From positions 1 through 64,000 of the forward strand of contig NZ_PJIO01000013.1 of assembly GCF_002929305.1 (NCBI RefSeq): a stretch of DNA of 64,000 bases, written 5' to 3'. The notes under the pieces were generated by a model, which was not told where the DNA came from, ran no database searches, and saw only the letters and a program-made list of their open reading frames with translations. Shown piece by piece: positions 9,203 through 18,364 of this stretch (within the stretch, counting starts at the first letter, position 1; each line of letters opens with the position of its first letter). The translations under genes were made by a program, and so were the position numbers. The stretch is from Arthrobacter sp. GMC3 (GTDB lineage Bacteria > Actinomycetota > Actinomycetes > Actinomycetales > Micrococcaceae).

Positions 9203-9240
9203 CCACCGCGGCCGGAAAAGTAAATTTCCGGCCGCGGTGG
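9203..9240. terminator. Perfect 16-bp hairpin between pyc and the MinD-like gene
   Basis: CCACCGCGGCCGGAAA at 9203-9218 and its exact reverse complement at 9225-9240 enclose a 6-nt loop. It sits 62 bp beyond the pyc stop and 31 bp before the MinD-like start, both on the minus strand. On the plus strand the hairpin is followed by a T-rich stretch; on the minus strand it is not, so it may instead be an attenuator or an mRNA-stabilising hairpin. Confidence 0.55.
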
Positions 9241-9302
9241 CTTCTCATTAATTTTAGTTTAGCGCAGACATGTGCTATCAGCACCCCGATTAGTGGGGTG
9301 AT

Positions 9303-12300
9303 CTAGGCCTCCACAACCACCAGCAAGTCGCCGCCCTGGACCTGGGCCACCCCGCCGACGGCGAGCCGGGCCACGGTGCCGCCCACCGGCGTCGTAATGG
9401 AGGCCTCCATCTTCATGGCCTCGATTGTTGCCACCGTTGCGCCCGCAGCAACCACGTCGCCGACGGCAACCTTGACGCTCACGGCTCCAGCGAACGGTGC
9501 AGCAACATGGCCGGGCACCGATTCGTCGGCCCGTTCGGCAGCCTTCACGGTGCTTTCGATGCTGCGATCCCGCACCACAACGGGCCGGCTCTGGCCGTTG
9601 AGCGTGCACATGACTGTGCGCATGCCCTTCTCATCGGCCTCGGAGACGGCCTCAAGGGATGCGATCAGGCGCACGCCCGGGCCCAACGGCATCACATGTT
9701 CGGTGCCGCGCTGAAGACCGTACAGGTAATCGCGGGTGTCCAACACGGAGACGTCACCGAAGGTGTCCCGCACCTTGGCAAAGTCGCGTGTTGGGCCGGC
9801 AAACAGCAGCCTGTTCAGGGCGGCGCGCCGTGTGGCACTGTCCCCGGCAAGCTCGGCGCTGTCCTCATCAGTGAGTTCACCAACAGAGCGCAGCACGCTG
9901 CGGCCCTGCAGCGCCTTGGTGCGGAACGGCTCCGGCCAGCCGCCGGGCGGGGTGCCCAGCTCGCCACCAAGGAAGCCAACCACGGAATCCGGGATGTCAT
10001 AGTTTTGCGGGTTGGCCTCAAAGTCGGCCGGGTCAGCCTTGATCCCCACCAGGTGCAGGGCCAAATCTCCCACCACCTTCGACGACGGTGTGACCTTCAC
10101 CAGGTGGCCCAGGATCCTGTCCGCGGCCGTGTACATGTCCTCAATTTCCTCGAACCTCTCCCCCAGGCCTAGGGCGATGGCCTGCTGGCGGAGGTTGGAG
10201 AGCTGACCGCCCGGGATCTCGTGCTGGTAGACGCGACCGGTGGGGCCAGCCAGGCCCGACTCAAACGGTGCGTAGACGCGGCGGACCGCTTCCCAGTACG
10301 GTTCCAGTGAGCTAATGGCGGCCAGGTCGATCCCGGTGTCACGGTCCGTGTGCGCCAATGCGGCGACCAGCGCGGAGGCCGAGGGCTGGCTGGTGGTACC
10401 GGCCAAAGAGGCGGAGGCGACGTCAACGGCGTCGACCCCTGCATTGATGGCCGCCATAAGGGTGGCAAGCTGTCCGCCCGCGGTGTCATGCGTGTGCAGG
10501 TGCACGGGTAGCTCGAAGCGTTCACGCAAAGCCGTGACCAGTTTGGCGGCGGCGGCGGGGCGCAACACCCCTGCCATGTCCTTGATGGCCAGAATGTGCG
10601 CGCCGGCGTCAACGATGCGCTGGGCCAACTCCAGGTAGTAGTCCAGGGTGTAGATGGTCTCGGCTGGGTCCAGCAGATCGCCCGTGTAGCACAGGGCTAC
10701 CTCGGCCACGGCGGTGCCGGTGGCGCGGACGGCCCTGATGGCCGGTTCCATCTGATCCACGTCGTTGAGCGCATCAAAGATGCGGAAGATATCAATGCCG
10801 CTGGTGGCGGCCTCCTGAACAAAGGCCTCCGTAACGGCTTCCGGGTACGGGGTGTAGCCCACGGTGTTTCGCCCACGCAGCAGCATCTGCAAGCAAACAT
10901 TGGGCAGCGCCACACGGAGCTTGGCCAGGCGTTCCCACGGGTCTTCGCCGAGGAATCGCAGGGCTACATCGTAGGTGGCACCTCCCCAGGCCTCCACGGA
11001 AAGCAGCTGCGGGGTCAGCACCGAGACCGCCGGGCCGGCCGCGACCAGGTCCTTGGTGCGCACGCGGGTGGCCAGTAGTGACTGGTGGGCGTCGCGGAAG
11101 GTGGTGTCGGTGACAGCCACCGCGGTTTGGGCTCGCAGGGCCGCGGCAAAACCAACCGGTCCCAGCTCGGCAAGTTTCTGGCGGGAGCCGGCCGGCGCGT
11201 CCGCCAGCTCGACGGCGGGCAGCTTGCGGGCCGGATTCTCGTGCACCTTGAGCTCACCGTTGGGCTTGTTGACGGTGACATCGGCCAGCCAGGTGAGCAG
11301 TTTGGTGCCGCGGTCGGCGGAGACACGGGCCTTGAGTAGTTCGGGGCGTTCGTCGATGAACGAGGTGGCAATGTCCCCGGCGATGAAGGCCGGGTCTTCC
11401 ATGACGGCCTGCAGGAACGGAATGTTCGTGGAGACACCGCGGATGCGGAACTCGGCTAGGGCACGACGGGTGCGGGAGACGGCGGTGGCGTAGTTGCGTC
11501 CGCGGCAGGTGAGCTTGACCAGCATGGAGTCAAAGTGCGGGCTGACCTCGGCGCCGGCGTAGATGGTGCCGCCGTCGAGCCGGATGCCGGCGCCACCGGC
11601 TGAACGGTAGGTGGTGATTTTGCCGACGTCGGGGCGGAAGCCGTTGGCGGGGTCTTCGGTGGTGATGCGACATTGCATGGCCGCACCCTTGACGAAGACG
11701 GTGTCCTGGCTCAGGCCAAGGTCTGCCAGGGTTTCGCCGGCGGCAATGCGCAGCTGGGCCTGGACCAGGTCGACGTCGGTGATCTCCTCGGTGACGGTGT
11801 GTTCCACCTGGATACGGGGGTTCATTTCAATAAAGACGTGCTGGCCGGCCCGCTCCCCCACAGTGTCGACCAGGAATTCGACGGTTCCGGCGTTGACGTA
11901 ACCCATGGCCTTGGCGAACTTCACTGCGTCGGCGTGCAGGGCCTTGCGGATGTTTTCATCCAGGTTGGGCGCCGGGGCAATCTCCACCACTTTTTGGTGG
12001 CGGCGCTGAAGCGAACAGTCACGCTCGAAGAGGTGGATGACATTACCTTCGCCATCGGCCAGGATTTGGACCTCAATGTGGCGGGGGCGCAGTACTGCCT
12101 GCTCAAGAAACATGGTGGGGTCACCGAAGGCGGCGTCTGCCTCGCGCATGGCGGCGTTGAGTGCCTCGGGCAGTTCCTCCCGGGTGTCCACGCGGCGCAG
12201 CCCGCGACCGCCACCGCCGGCGACTGCCTTGGCGAAGATCGGGAACCCGATCTCATCGGCTGCGGCTATCAGGGTTTCGAGATCGGAGCTTGGTTCGCTG

Positions 12301-12701
12301 GACTTCAGGACCGGGATGCCGGCCTTGCGAGCCGCGTTCAGGGCGTGGAACTTATTGCCCGTCAGTTCCAGCACCTCGGCCGGCGGGCCCACAAAGGTGA
12401 TTCCGGCGTCGCGGGCGGCAGCGGCCAAGCCCGCGTTCTCCGAAAGGAAGCCGTATCCCGGGTAGATCGCGTCGGCGCCGGATTCCTTGGCTACGCGAAT
12501 GATTTCCGCAACGTCCAGGTAGGCGCGGACGGGGTGGCCCTCTTCGCCGATCAGGTAGGCCTCGTCAGCCTTCTGGCGGTGGAAGGAGTTGCGGTCCTCG
12601 TGGGGGAACACAGCAACAGTCTTGGCGCCGAGCTCGTAGCTGGCGCGGAAGGCACGGATGGCAATTTCGCCGCGGTTGGCAACCAGAATCTTTGAAAACA
12701 T
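9303..12701 (-). CDS. pyc: Pyruvate carboxylase
   Basis: Carboxylates pyruvate to oxaloacetate, the main anaplerotic entry into the TCA cycle. The single-chain architecture is complete at 1132 residues: biotin carboxylase domain starting MFSKILVANRGEIA with the ATP-grasp loop AVAGGGGRGLR (about 180), the carboxyltransferase TIM barrel from about 530 (DTTFRDAHQSLLATR, with the metal-site HTHDTAG), the tetramerisation region, and a C-terminal biotinyl domain with IEAMKMEASI placing the biotin on Lys1097. The ATG at 12699-12701 is chosen because it matches the family N-terminus and follows AGGAGTGAG; the open frame runs upstream without homology. It stands alone as a transcription unit, with structured repeats upstream. 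Confidence 0.97.
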   Translation of the reverse strand: MFSKILVANRGEIAIRAFRASYELGAKTVAVFPHEDRNSFHRQKADEAYLIGEEGHPVRAYLDVAEIIRVAKESGADAIYPGYGFLSENAGLAAAARDAGITFVGPPAEVLELTGNKFHALNAARKAGIPVLKSSEPSSDLETLIAAADEIGFPIFAKAVAGGGGRGLRRVDTREELPEALNAAMREADAAFGDPTMFLEQAVLRPRHIEVQILADGEGNVIHLFERDCSLQRRHQKVVEIAPAPNLDENIRKALHADAVKFAKAMGYVNAGTVEFLVDTVGERAGQHVFIEMNPRIQVEHTVTEEITDVDLVQAQLRIAAGETLADLGLSQDTVFVKGAAMQCRITTEDPANGFRPDVGKITTYRSAGGAGIRLDGGTIYAGAEVSPHFDSMLVKLTCRGRNYATAVSRTRRALAEFRIRGVSTNIPFLQAVMEDPAFIAGDIATSFIDERPELLKARVSADRGTKLLTWLADVTVNKPNGELKVHENPARKLPAVELADAPAGSRQKLAELGPVGFAAALRAQTAVAVTDTTFRDAHQSLLATRVRTKDLVAAGPAVSVLTPQLLSVEAWGGATYDVALRFLGEDPWERLAKLRVALPNVCLQMLLRGRNTVGYTPYPEAVTEAFVQEAATSGIDIFRIFDALNDVDQMEPAIRAVRATGTAVAEVALCYTGDLLDPAETIYTLDYYLELAQRIVDAGAHILAIKDMAGVLRPAAAAKLVTALRERFELPVHLHTHDTAGGQLATLMAAINAGVDAVDVASASLAGTTSQPSASALVAALAHTDRDTGIDLAAISSLEPYWEAVRRVYAPFESGLAGPTGRVYQHEIPGGQLSNLRQQAIALGLGERFEEIEDMYTAADRILGHLVKVTPSSKVVGDLALHLVGIKADPADFEANPQNYDIPDSVVGFLGGELGTPPGGWPEPFRTKALQGRSVLRSVGELTDEDSAELAGDSATRRAALNRLLFAGPTRDFAKVRDTFGDVSVLDTRDYLYGLQRGTEHVMPLGPGVRLIASLEAVSEADEKGMRTVMCTLNGQSRPVVVRDRSIESTVKAAERADESVPGHVAAPFAGAVSVKVAVGDVVAAGATVATIEAMKMEASITTPVGGTVARLAVGGVAQVQGGDLLVVVEA

Positions 12702-13052
12702 CTCACTCCTATGTGAACGCTGGCTTGGCCGTCCCATTACTGAGGTAACAGTAGATGGATCGGTAAGAATGTTGCTATCAGGCGGCAAGGAACGCGCCCT
12801 ATTGAGGCACATTTTCACAGCACCGGGTTCGACTGTCGAAAACAATAAAGTGGTGCCAGTCTCGCTGAACCACACCGATGACGCCAAATGCCGTGGCGCA
12901 GATCACTGTCAGACACGTAATACAAGCACCCCAAAGGATCCCAAATCGCTGGGCCCACGGCCCCGAGGGGCCCCAACCGGGCTCGCCGACGTTCCCAACT
13001 TATCCAAATCGTTGGGCCCACGCGCCCGAGGGACCTTGGGAGGGCGTGGGGA
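12702..13052. other. Intergenic region between gcvP and pyc
   Basis: About 350 bp without a supportable gene. It must hold the pyc promoter (the gene reads leftward) and the gcvP 3' end. The gcvP-proximal third carries the two related 29-bp repeats described separately; the pyc-proximal part shows no further structure that I can support. Confidence 0.5.
12941..13032. repeat. Two 29-bp near-identical direct repeats, each forming a GC-rich hairpin
   Basis: Copies at 12941-12969 and 13004-13032 both begin CCAAATCG and continue into TGGGCCCACG and CCCGAGGG; they differ at 3 of 29 positions and are 63 bp apart. In copy 1 TGGGCCC pairs with GGGGCCCCA just beyond it. In copy 2 CCCACGCGCCC pairs with GGGCGTGGG further right. 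Copy 2 starts within 50 bp of the gcvP stop and probably works as the gcvP terminator; copy 1 looks like a duplicate that diverged. Confidence 0.6.
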
Positions 13053-15950
13053 CTAAAACACTTCGGCTAGTTCCTCGATGGACGGGCAGGAGCAGACCAG
13101 GTGGCGGTCGCCGTAGGCCTGGTCGATGCGTCGCACGATCGGCCAGTACTTGGCGCGTGGGTCCACGCCGGCCGGGAAGACGGCGTCCTCACGGCTGTAC
13201 GGGTGGTCCCAGTCCTGCGTCAGGCACTGAGCCGTGTGCGGGGCGTTGACAAGGGGGTTGTCTGCGGCGGGCCACAGGCCGTCCTGAACGGCGGCTATTT
13301 CCTTGCGGATTGAGATCATGGCATTGATGAAACGGTCGATCTCCCCGAGGTCCTCGGATTCGGTGGGCTCCACCATCAGGGTGCCTGCAACCGGGAAGGA
13401 CATGGTTGGTGCGTGGAAACCGTAGTCGATCAGGCGTTTGGCTACATCGTCCACGGTGACGCCCGAGTCGGCGGTGATGCCGCGCAGGTCCAGGATGCAC
13501 TCGTGCGCCACAAGATCGTGGGCACCCGTGTACAGCACCGGGTAGTGCTCGCTGAGGCGGCGGGCAATGTAGTTGGCGGACAGGATTGCCGTCTGGGTGG
13601 CCAGGCGCAGGCCGTCCGGGCCCATCATGCGGATGTACGCCCAGGAGATCGGCAGGATCGACGCCGAGCCGTATGGCGCGCTGGACACCAGGCCCACGGA
13701 GGAGTCCAGCCCAAGTTCGCGGGCTGGCAGGTGCTTGGCCAGGTGGGCACCCACGGCAACGGGACCCACGCCGGGGCCGCCACCGCCGTGCGGAATGCAG
13801 AAGGTCTTGTGCAGGTTCAGGTGGGAAACGTCCGCGCCAAACTTGCCCGGCTGGGCCAAGCCCACCAGTGCGTTGAGGTTTGCTCCGTCCACGTAGACCT
13901 GGCCGCCGGCGTCGTGGATCATGGCGCAGATGGTGCTGATGGAGGTCTCAAACACGCCGTGTGTGGACGGGTAGGTGACCATGATGGCCGCCAGCGCGTG
14001 CTCGTGAATGGAGATCTGCCGCTTGAGGTCGTCGATGTCGATGTTGCCGAAACCATCTGTCGCGACGGCGACCACTTTGAGTCCGGCCATGACTGCGGAG
14101 GCGGCGTTGGTGCCGTGCGCAGAGGTGGGGATCAGGACGATGTCCCGGTCGGCGTTGCCGTTTTCCACGTGGTACGCGCGGATGGCCATGAGGCCTGCAA
14201 ATTCGCCCTGTGAGCCGGCGTTGGGTTGTACCGAAACGGCGTCGTAGCCGGTGATTTCGGCTAGCCAGGATTCCAGCTGCGTTGCCATTTCCACGATGCC
14301 CACAGTGTCTGAGGCTGGCGCGAACGGGTGGAGGTTGGAGAATTCGGGCCAGGTCACGGCGGCCATTTCGGCGGTGGCGTTCAGCTTCATAGTGCACGAG
14401 CCCAGCGGGATCATGCCGCGGTCCAGTGCGTAGTCGGCGTCGGAGAGCTTGCGCAGGTAGCGCAGCATCTGCGTTTCGGAGTTGTGTGCATGGAACACGG
14501 CGTTGCTCATGTACTCCGTGGCCCGGACTGGTGCGGGAAGCACCAAGGCGGCCAAATCCTCGGCAACAGCTGGCGCCGGGGCACCGAGCAGGCCAGCTAA
14601 AGCAGCGACGTCGGCCTCGGTGGTCGTTTCGTCTACGGCAATTTGCAGGTGGTCGTGGCCCACCTGGCGCAGCAAGTATCCGGCGCGGTGGGCCGCTGCC
14701 ACCAGTTCGGCGGCGGAGTGTCCGCTGCCGGGCGCCACGGCAATCTTGACGGTGTCAAAGAAGTTCGCGTGAACCACGGTGTGGCCCGACGCGGTTGCGG
14801 CATCGGCAACGGCCTGGGCCATGGCGTGCACCCGGGTTGCGATCTTCCGCAGGCCTTCGGGGCCGTGGTAGACGGCGTACATGCCGGCCATGACAGCCAG
14901 CAGCACCTGGGCGGTGCAGATGTTGGAGGTGGCCTTCTCGCGGCGGATGTGCTGCTCGCGAGTCTGAAGGGCAAGGCGGTAGGCCTGGTTTCCGGCAGCA
15001 TCCTTTGACACGCCCACCAGGCGGCCCGGGAGTGCGCGTTCAAGACCCTGGCGTACCGACATGTATCCGGCATGCGGGCCGCCAAAGCCCATGGGGACGC
15101 CGAAGCGCTGGGAGGAACCCACGGCAAGGTCGGCGCCGAGCGCGCCGGGAGATTCCAGCAGTGTCAGGGCCAGCAGGTCGGCGGCGACGCCCACCACGGC
15201 CTTGCGTGCGTGCGCGGCCGCAATGATCGGGGCAATCTCACGCACAAGTCCGGAGTCGCCCGGGTACTGCAGCAGCACTCCGAAGAACTCAGTCGCGGGC
15301 AGCTCGGCGTCAAAGTCGTGCACAAGTACGGGGATGCCCATAGCCTTGGCCCGGGTGTTGATGACGGCCAGTGTCTGCGGGAAGACGTCGGCGTCAACCA
15401 GGAATACGGCGTCGGCCGGTGCTGTGCGGTTGGTGCGTCGCATCAGGGCCATGGCCTCGGCGGCGGCGGTTCCTTCATCCAACATGGAAGCATTGGCGGT
15501 GACCATGCCGGCCAAGTCGGAGACTACTGTCTGGAAGTTCAGCAAAGCTTCCAGGCGGCCCTGGGAAATTTCCGGCTGGTACGGGGTGTAAGCCGTGTAC
15601 CAGGCGGGACTTTCCAAAACGTTGCGCTGAATCACACCGGGGGTGTGCGTACCGTAGTAGCCCTGTCCGATGAAGGACTTGTTTACGGTATTTTTCGCCG
15701 CCAGAGCCTTCAATTCAACCAGCATCGCCTCTTCGGAGACGGCAGCCTGGAGGCTCATGGGCTCGGTGGTGTAGATCGATTCCGGCAGCGCGGCCACCGA
15801 AAGCTCCTCCAAAGAGCCGAATCCAAGGGTGCTCAACATATGATGAATGTGGGGCTGTGTACTAACCCCTATGTGTCGGTCACTAAATGCGGCCGAAACT
15901 AAGCTGTTTGAGTGCTGACTGCCGGTCAATTTGTCTGGGGTGTTTGTCAA
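13053..15950 (-). CDS. gcvP: Glycine dehydrogenase (decarboxylating), P protein of the glycine cleavage system
   Basis: Decarboxylates glycine and passes the aminomethyl group to the lipoyl arm of GcvH (encoded at 19717). The protein is a fused alpha-beta P protein of about 965 residues. The PLP-binding lysine lies in [18 protein letters not shown] at about residue 715, and the N-terminal half has the matching degenerate domain ([17 protein letters not shown]). It begins with FSDRHIG, the usual family start region. I place the start at the TTG of 15948-15950, which has GGAG 7 nt upstream; a TTG four codons further out lacks a binding site, so the exact start is uncertain. No gcvT is present in the window. 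It is divergent from the solitary ParA gene. Confidence 0.96.
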   Translation of the reverse strand: MTNTPDKLTGSQHSNSLVSAAFSDRHIGVSTQPHIHHMLSTLGFGSLEELSVAALPESIYTTEPMSLQAAVSEEAMLVELKALAAKNTVNKSFIGQGYYGTHTPGVIQRNVLESPAWYTAYTPYQPEISQGRLEALLNFQTVVSDLAGMVTANASMLDEGTAAAEAMALMRRTNRTAPADAVFLVDADVFPQTLAVINTRAKAMGIPVLVHDFDAELPATEFFGVLLQYPGDSGLVREIAPIIAAAHARKAVVGVAADLLALTLLESPGALGADLAVGSSQRFGVPMGFGGPHAGYMSVRQGLERALPGRLVGVSKDAAGNQAYRLALQTREQHIRREKATSNICTAQVLLAVMAGMYAVYHGPEGLRKIATRVHAMAQAVADAATASGHTVVHANFFDTVKIAVAPGSGHSAAELVAAAHRAGYLLRQVGHDHLQIAVDETTTEADVAALAGLLGAPAPAVAEDLAALVLPAPVRATEYMSNAVFHAHNSETQMLRYLRKLSDADYALDRGMIPLGSCTMKLNATAEMAAVTWPEFSNLHPFAPASDTVGIVEMATQLESWLAEITGYDAVSVQPNAGSQGEFAGLMAIRAYHVENGNADRDIVLIPTSAHGTNAASAVMAGLKVVAVATDGFGNIDIDDLKRQISIHEHALAAIMVTYPSTHGVFETSISTICAMIHDAGGQVYVDGANLNALVGLAQPGKFGADVSHLNLHKTFCIPHGGGGPGVGPVAVGAHLAKHLPARELGLDSSVGLVSSAPYGSASILPISWAYIRMMGPDGLRLATQTAILSANYIARRLSEHYPVLYTGAHDLVAHECILDLRGITADSGVTVDDVAKRLIDYGFHAPTMSFPVAGTLMVEPTESEDLGEIDRFINAMISIRKEIAAVQDGLWPAADNPLVNAPHTAQCLTQDWDHPYSREDAVFPAGVDPRAKYWPIVRRIDQAYGDRHLVCSCPSIEELAEVF

Positions 15951-16053
15951 TGGGTTCTCCAAGTCGCGAACGTTCCACAGCTATTGTAGAGCTCGGCGGC
16001 AGCACTGACAGAATACGCAGATGGCCCAAGATTTCAGTACGCAACGCAAAGGT

Positions 16054-16059
16054 TATGGT
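16054..16059 (+). promoter_or_regulatory. Putative -10 box for a leaderless parA transcript
   Basis: TATGGT is followed by exactly 6 nt and the GTG at 16066, so transcription would begin at the start codon. No ribosome binding site precedes this GTG or the in-frame ATG at 16021, and the -35 region is weak. Confidence 0.4.
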
Positions 16060-16065
16060 TCTTCC

Positions 16066-16902
16066 GTGCAAGTAGTCAGCATCAGCAGCCTCAAAGGCGG
16101 CGTCGGCAAGACGTCGGTCACCCTTGGCCTGGCCTCAGCAGCACTGGCAGCCGGTATCCCCACGCTGGTGATCGACCTCGATCCGCATGCCGACGCCACC
16201 ACGGGGCTCGGCGTCAGCGCCAACGGCCAGCTGGATATTGGCCAGTTGATCAAGGGCGCCCGCAAGGCCAATCTTGGCGCGAACGTGGTGCCAAGTGGCT
16301 GGTTGTCTGCCCACACCAACGACGCCGGTCGCCCCCCTGTCCTGGACGTCGCCATGGGCTCTGCCTTCAGTGGCATCTATGACCGCCCCGACCTGGGCAA
16401 GCGTGACCTGCGCCGCCTGTCCACCGTCCTGGCCAATGCCGACCGCGACGGAACGGCCCCGTACCAGCTGGTCCTTATTGACTGCCCGCCGTCCCTGAAC
16501 GGGCTCACGCGTATGGCGTGGACGGCCAGCAGCCGTGTGTTGCTTGTGGCCGAGCCTGGTTTGTTCTCCGTGGCGGGAACCCAACGCACCATGCGCGCCA
16601 TCGAATTGTTCCGCAGCGAGTTTGCGCCGTCGCTGGTGCCTGCCGGGATCGTGGCGAACAGGGTTCGCAGTGGCTCGAACGAGCACACGTACCGTTTGGC
16701 GGAGATGAAGACAATGTTTGGTGAGCTGCTACTCTCCCCCACCATCCCCGAGCAGGCCAATTGGCAACAGATTCAGGGAGCCGCCCACCCCATCCACCAG
16801 TGGCCCGGCGAATCGGCAAAGAACGCCTCAACCTTGTTCGATAAGTTGCTCGACTCAGTGCTCAACCAGGGCGCCACCCGCAGCCGCCTCTACCGCGGCT
16901 GA
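16066..16902 (+). CDS. ParA-family ATPase, solitary
   Basis: A 278-residue ParA/MinD ATPase with deviant Walker A SSLKGGVGKTSV at residues 8-19, Walker A' VIDLDPHADATTGLG, and Walker B LVLIDCPPSLNGLT. The family N-terminus is normally M-Q-V-V-S-I-S-S, which matches the GTG at 16066; the ATG at 16021 would add 15 residues without homology. No parB, parS or replication gene is adjacent, and a second ParA sits in the scpAB block at 50422. Such solitary ParA proteins can position membrane or chemosensory complexes rather than chromosomes, so the cargo is unknown. It converges with the merR gene, a hairpin separating them. Confidence 0.85.
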   Translation: MQVVSISSLKGGVGKTSVTLGLASAALAAGIPTLVIDLDPHADATTGLGVSANGQLDIGQLIKGARKANLGANVVPSGWLSAHTNDAGRPPVLDVAMGSAFSGIYDRPDLGKRDLRRLSTVLANADRDGTAPYQLVLIDCPPSLNGLTRMAWTASSRVLLVAEPGLFSVAGTQRTMRAIELFRSEFAPSLVPAGIVANRVRSGSNEHTYRLAEMKTMFGELLLSPTIPEQANWQQIQGAAHPIHQWPGESAKNASTLFDKLLDSVLNQGATRSRLYRG

Positions 16903-16923
16903 AACCTTTGATGTGCCGCGGTG

Positions 16924-16976
16924 AGTGTGCAGCAAATGCGATCCGCGTAGCAGTTAGCTCGCGTTAGCTGCACACT
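16924..16976. terminator. Inverted repeat between convergent parA and merR
   Basis: AGTGTGCAGC at 16924-16933 and its exact reverse complement GCTGCACACT at 16967-16976 flank a 33-nt interior that itself contains shorter complementary pieces. It lies 22 bp after the parA stop and 30 bp before the merR stop on the opposite strand, the position of a bidirectional terminator. There is no T-run. Confidence 0.5.
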
Positions 16977-17005
16977 GACGGAGTTGGACAGCCTGGACTT
17001 GGCTG

Positions 17006-17599
17006 CTAGGAAATCTTTCGCTCGGCGCGGCGCTTGCTCAGCTCGTCATCCGGGTAGGTCTGAATGGGAGCATGTTCGCTGGGAAGTGCCGCAAGGCTGC
17101 CTTCCACCTCGCGCCAGACTCGGCCAACGGCAATACCAAAGACGCCTTGCCCGCCCTGAACCAGGTCAATGACCTCATCGGCGGAGGTGCACTCGTAGAC
17201 GGAGGCGCCGTCACTCATCAAGGTAATCTGGGCAAGGTCTTCCACACCGCGTTCACGCAGGTGTTCCACGGCGGTGCGGATCTGTTGAAGTGACACACCC
17301 GTGTCTAGCAGCCGCTTGACAACTTTGAGCACCAGGATGTCGCGGAAGCCGTAGAGGCGTTGCGAGCCGGACCCGGCGGCGCCGCGTACGGCGGGCTCGA
17401 CCAGTCCCGTGCGGGCCCAATAGTCCAGTTGGCGGTAAGTGATGCCAGCGGCCTTGCAAGCCGTAGGGCCGCGGTAGCCGGCGTCTTCGTCAAGAACCGG
17501 CAAATCCTCGGTGAACAACAACCCCTGCGCACCAGCCGACAAGGCTGCGCTAGGGACTACGGCGGCATTGAGCTCGCCGGCGTCATTCTTCGGACTCAC
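17006..17599 (-). CDS. MerR-family transcriptional regulator (Rv1830-like)
   Basis: A 197-residue DNA-binding regulator. The winged HTH begins at YRGPTACKAAGITYRQLDYW, followed by ARTGLVEP and GSQRLYGFRDIL, then the long dimerisation helix VKRLLDTGVSLQQIRTAVEHL. No metal-binding cysteine pattern is present in the C-terminal half, so the effector is not a metal in any obvious way. It is the last gene of the gcvH-garA-ftsR-bfn-merR group, in the position occupied by Rv1830 in Mycobacterium tuberculosis. The GTG at 17599 is chosen because AGGAGGATCCAC precedes it; the upstream TTG has none. A separate promoter with a leader of about 135 nt is visible. Confidence 0.85.
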   Translation of the reverse strand: MSPKNDAGELNAAVVPSAALSAGAQGLLFTEDLPVLDEDAGYRGPTACKAAGITYRQLDYWARTGLVEPAVRGAAGSGSQRLYGFRDILVLKVVKRLLDTGVSLQQIRTAVEHLRERGVEDLAQITLMSDGASVYECTSADEVIDLVQGGQGVFGIAVGRVWREVEGSLAALPSEHAPIQTYPDDELSKRRAERKIS

Positions 17600-17742
17600 G
17601 TGGATCCTCCTGTTCAAGGTTCCCTTATCGGAAAAGTTGCTCCGCAGACACTTCAGGGCTACACCGGGGGTCGAGGCATTGCTGTCTCACCTCCAGTGTG
17701 GCCGCAGCGGTCACGGCTGGCAATGGGGAACTGATTACTTCG

Positions 17743-17771
17743 ACGTTAGAACGGTGTCGCACCAAGGTCAA
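17743..17771 (-). promoter_or_regulatory. Sigma70-type promoter for merR
   Basis: On the minus strand TTGACC (17766-17771) is followed by a 17-bp spacer and TAACGT (17743-17748). It reads toward the MerR gene, leaving a 5' leader of roughly 135 nt. The gap to the upstream bfn gene is 261 bp, which supports independent transcription. Confidence 0.5.
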
Positions 17772-17860
17772 AGACGTTTGCACAACAATTTTGCCGTGTC
17801 GAAAGTTTCAGGCTCAGGTTTAACCTTAGGCAAAGCAGAAATAAGGCGGTCAGGTGGCCG

Positions 17861-18364
17861 CTATTTCTCAAAGTCCTCGGGTTCGACGTCGTTGAGGAAC
17901 TCCCTGAATTGGCGCACCTCGCGCTCCTTCGCCTCGTCGTCGCGGCTATCCCCGGCGGAGTCTTCGTCATGGTCGGCGATGATGACGCCGGCTTCCTCGA
18001 CGAGGCTCTCGGAGGCCCAAATACTGCAGTCCGCCCGCTGCGCCACCGCGATCGCGTCTGAGGCACGCGAGCCGACAATGGTGCCGTCGTCGAAGACCAA
18101 CTCAGCAAAAAACACGCCATCCTCGACCCGTGTCAGATTCACCCGCACTACACGGTGGCCCAGGGCTATCACCACGGCACACAAGAGGTCGTGGGTGAGC
18201 GGGCGCGGGGAAACCACGCCTTGTTCGGCCAGGGCGATGGCCGTGGCCTCGGAGGCCCCGATCCAGATGGGGATGTGGCGATCCCCCAGCCGCTCCTTGA
18301 GCAAAACCAGTGGCTGATTGGAGGGCATCTCAATGCGAACCCCCACAATCTGGACCTGAATCAT
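17861..18364 (-). CDS. Bifunctional nuclease (BFN, DUF151) family protein
   Basis: A 167-residue member of the DUF151 family (Rv1829 in M. tuberculosis). The core MIQVQIVGVRIEMPSNQP, LLKERLGDRHIPIWIGASEATAI and DLLCAVV are the usual family blocks; a UVR-type region is absent and the C-terminal 40 residues are acidic. Relatives in plants have RNase/DNase activity, but the bacterial role is not established. The ATG at 18362-18364 overlaps the ftsR stop as ATGA, so the two are translationally coupled; an upstream in-frame start has no homology. Confidence 0.88.
   Translation of the reverse strand: MIQVQIVGVRIEMPSNQPLVLLKERLGDRHIPIWIGASEATAIALAEQGVVSPRPLTHDLLCAVVIALGHRVVRVNLTRVEDGVFFAELVFDDGTIVGSRASDAIAVAQRADCSIWASESLVEEAGVIIADHDEDSAGDSRDDEAKEREVRQFREFLNDVEPEDFEK

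Noticed and set aside
8450..9223. 257-residue plus-strand open frame rich in Gly/Ala/Ser/Val opposite the MinD-like gene
   Set aside because: It is the mirror of the Ala/Pro/Val-rich head of the real gene, has no ribosome binding site and no domain.
11673..12695. 340-residue plus-strand frame inside pyc
   Set aside because: It is antisense to the strongly conserved biotin carboxylase domain and its translation has no recognisable motif; long antisense frames are common in GC-rich codon usage.
16021..16902. ParA next to gcvP as sign of an integrated plasmid
   Set aside because: No replication, mobilisation or partner parB gene is present, and the flanking genes are core chromosome in conserved order.
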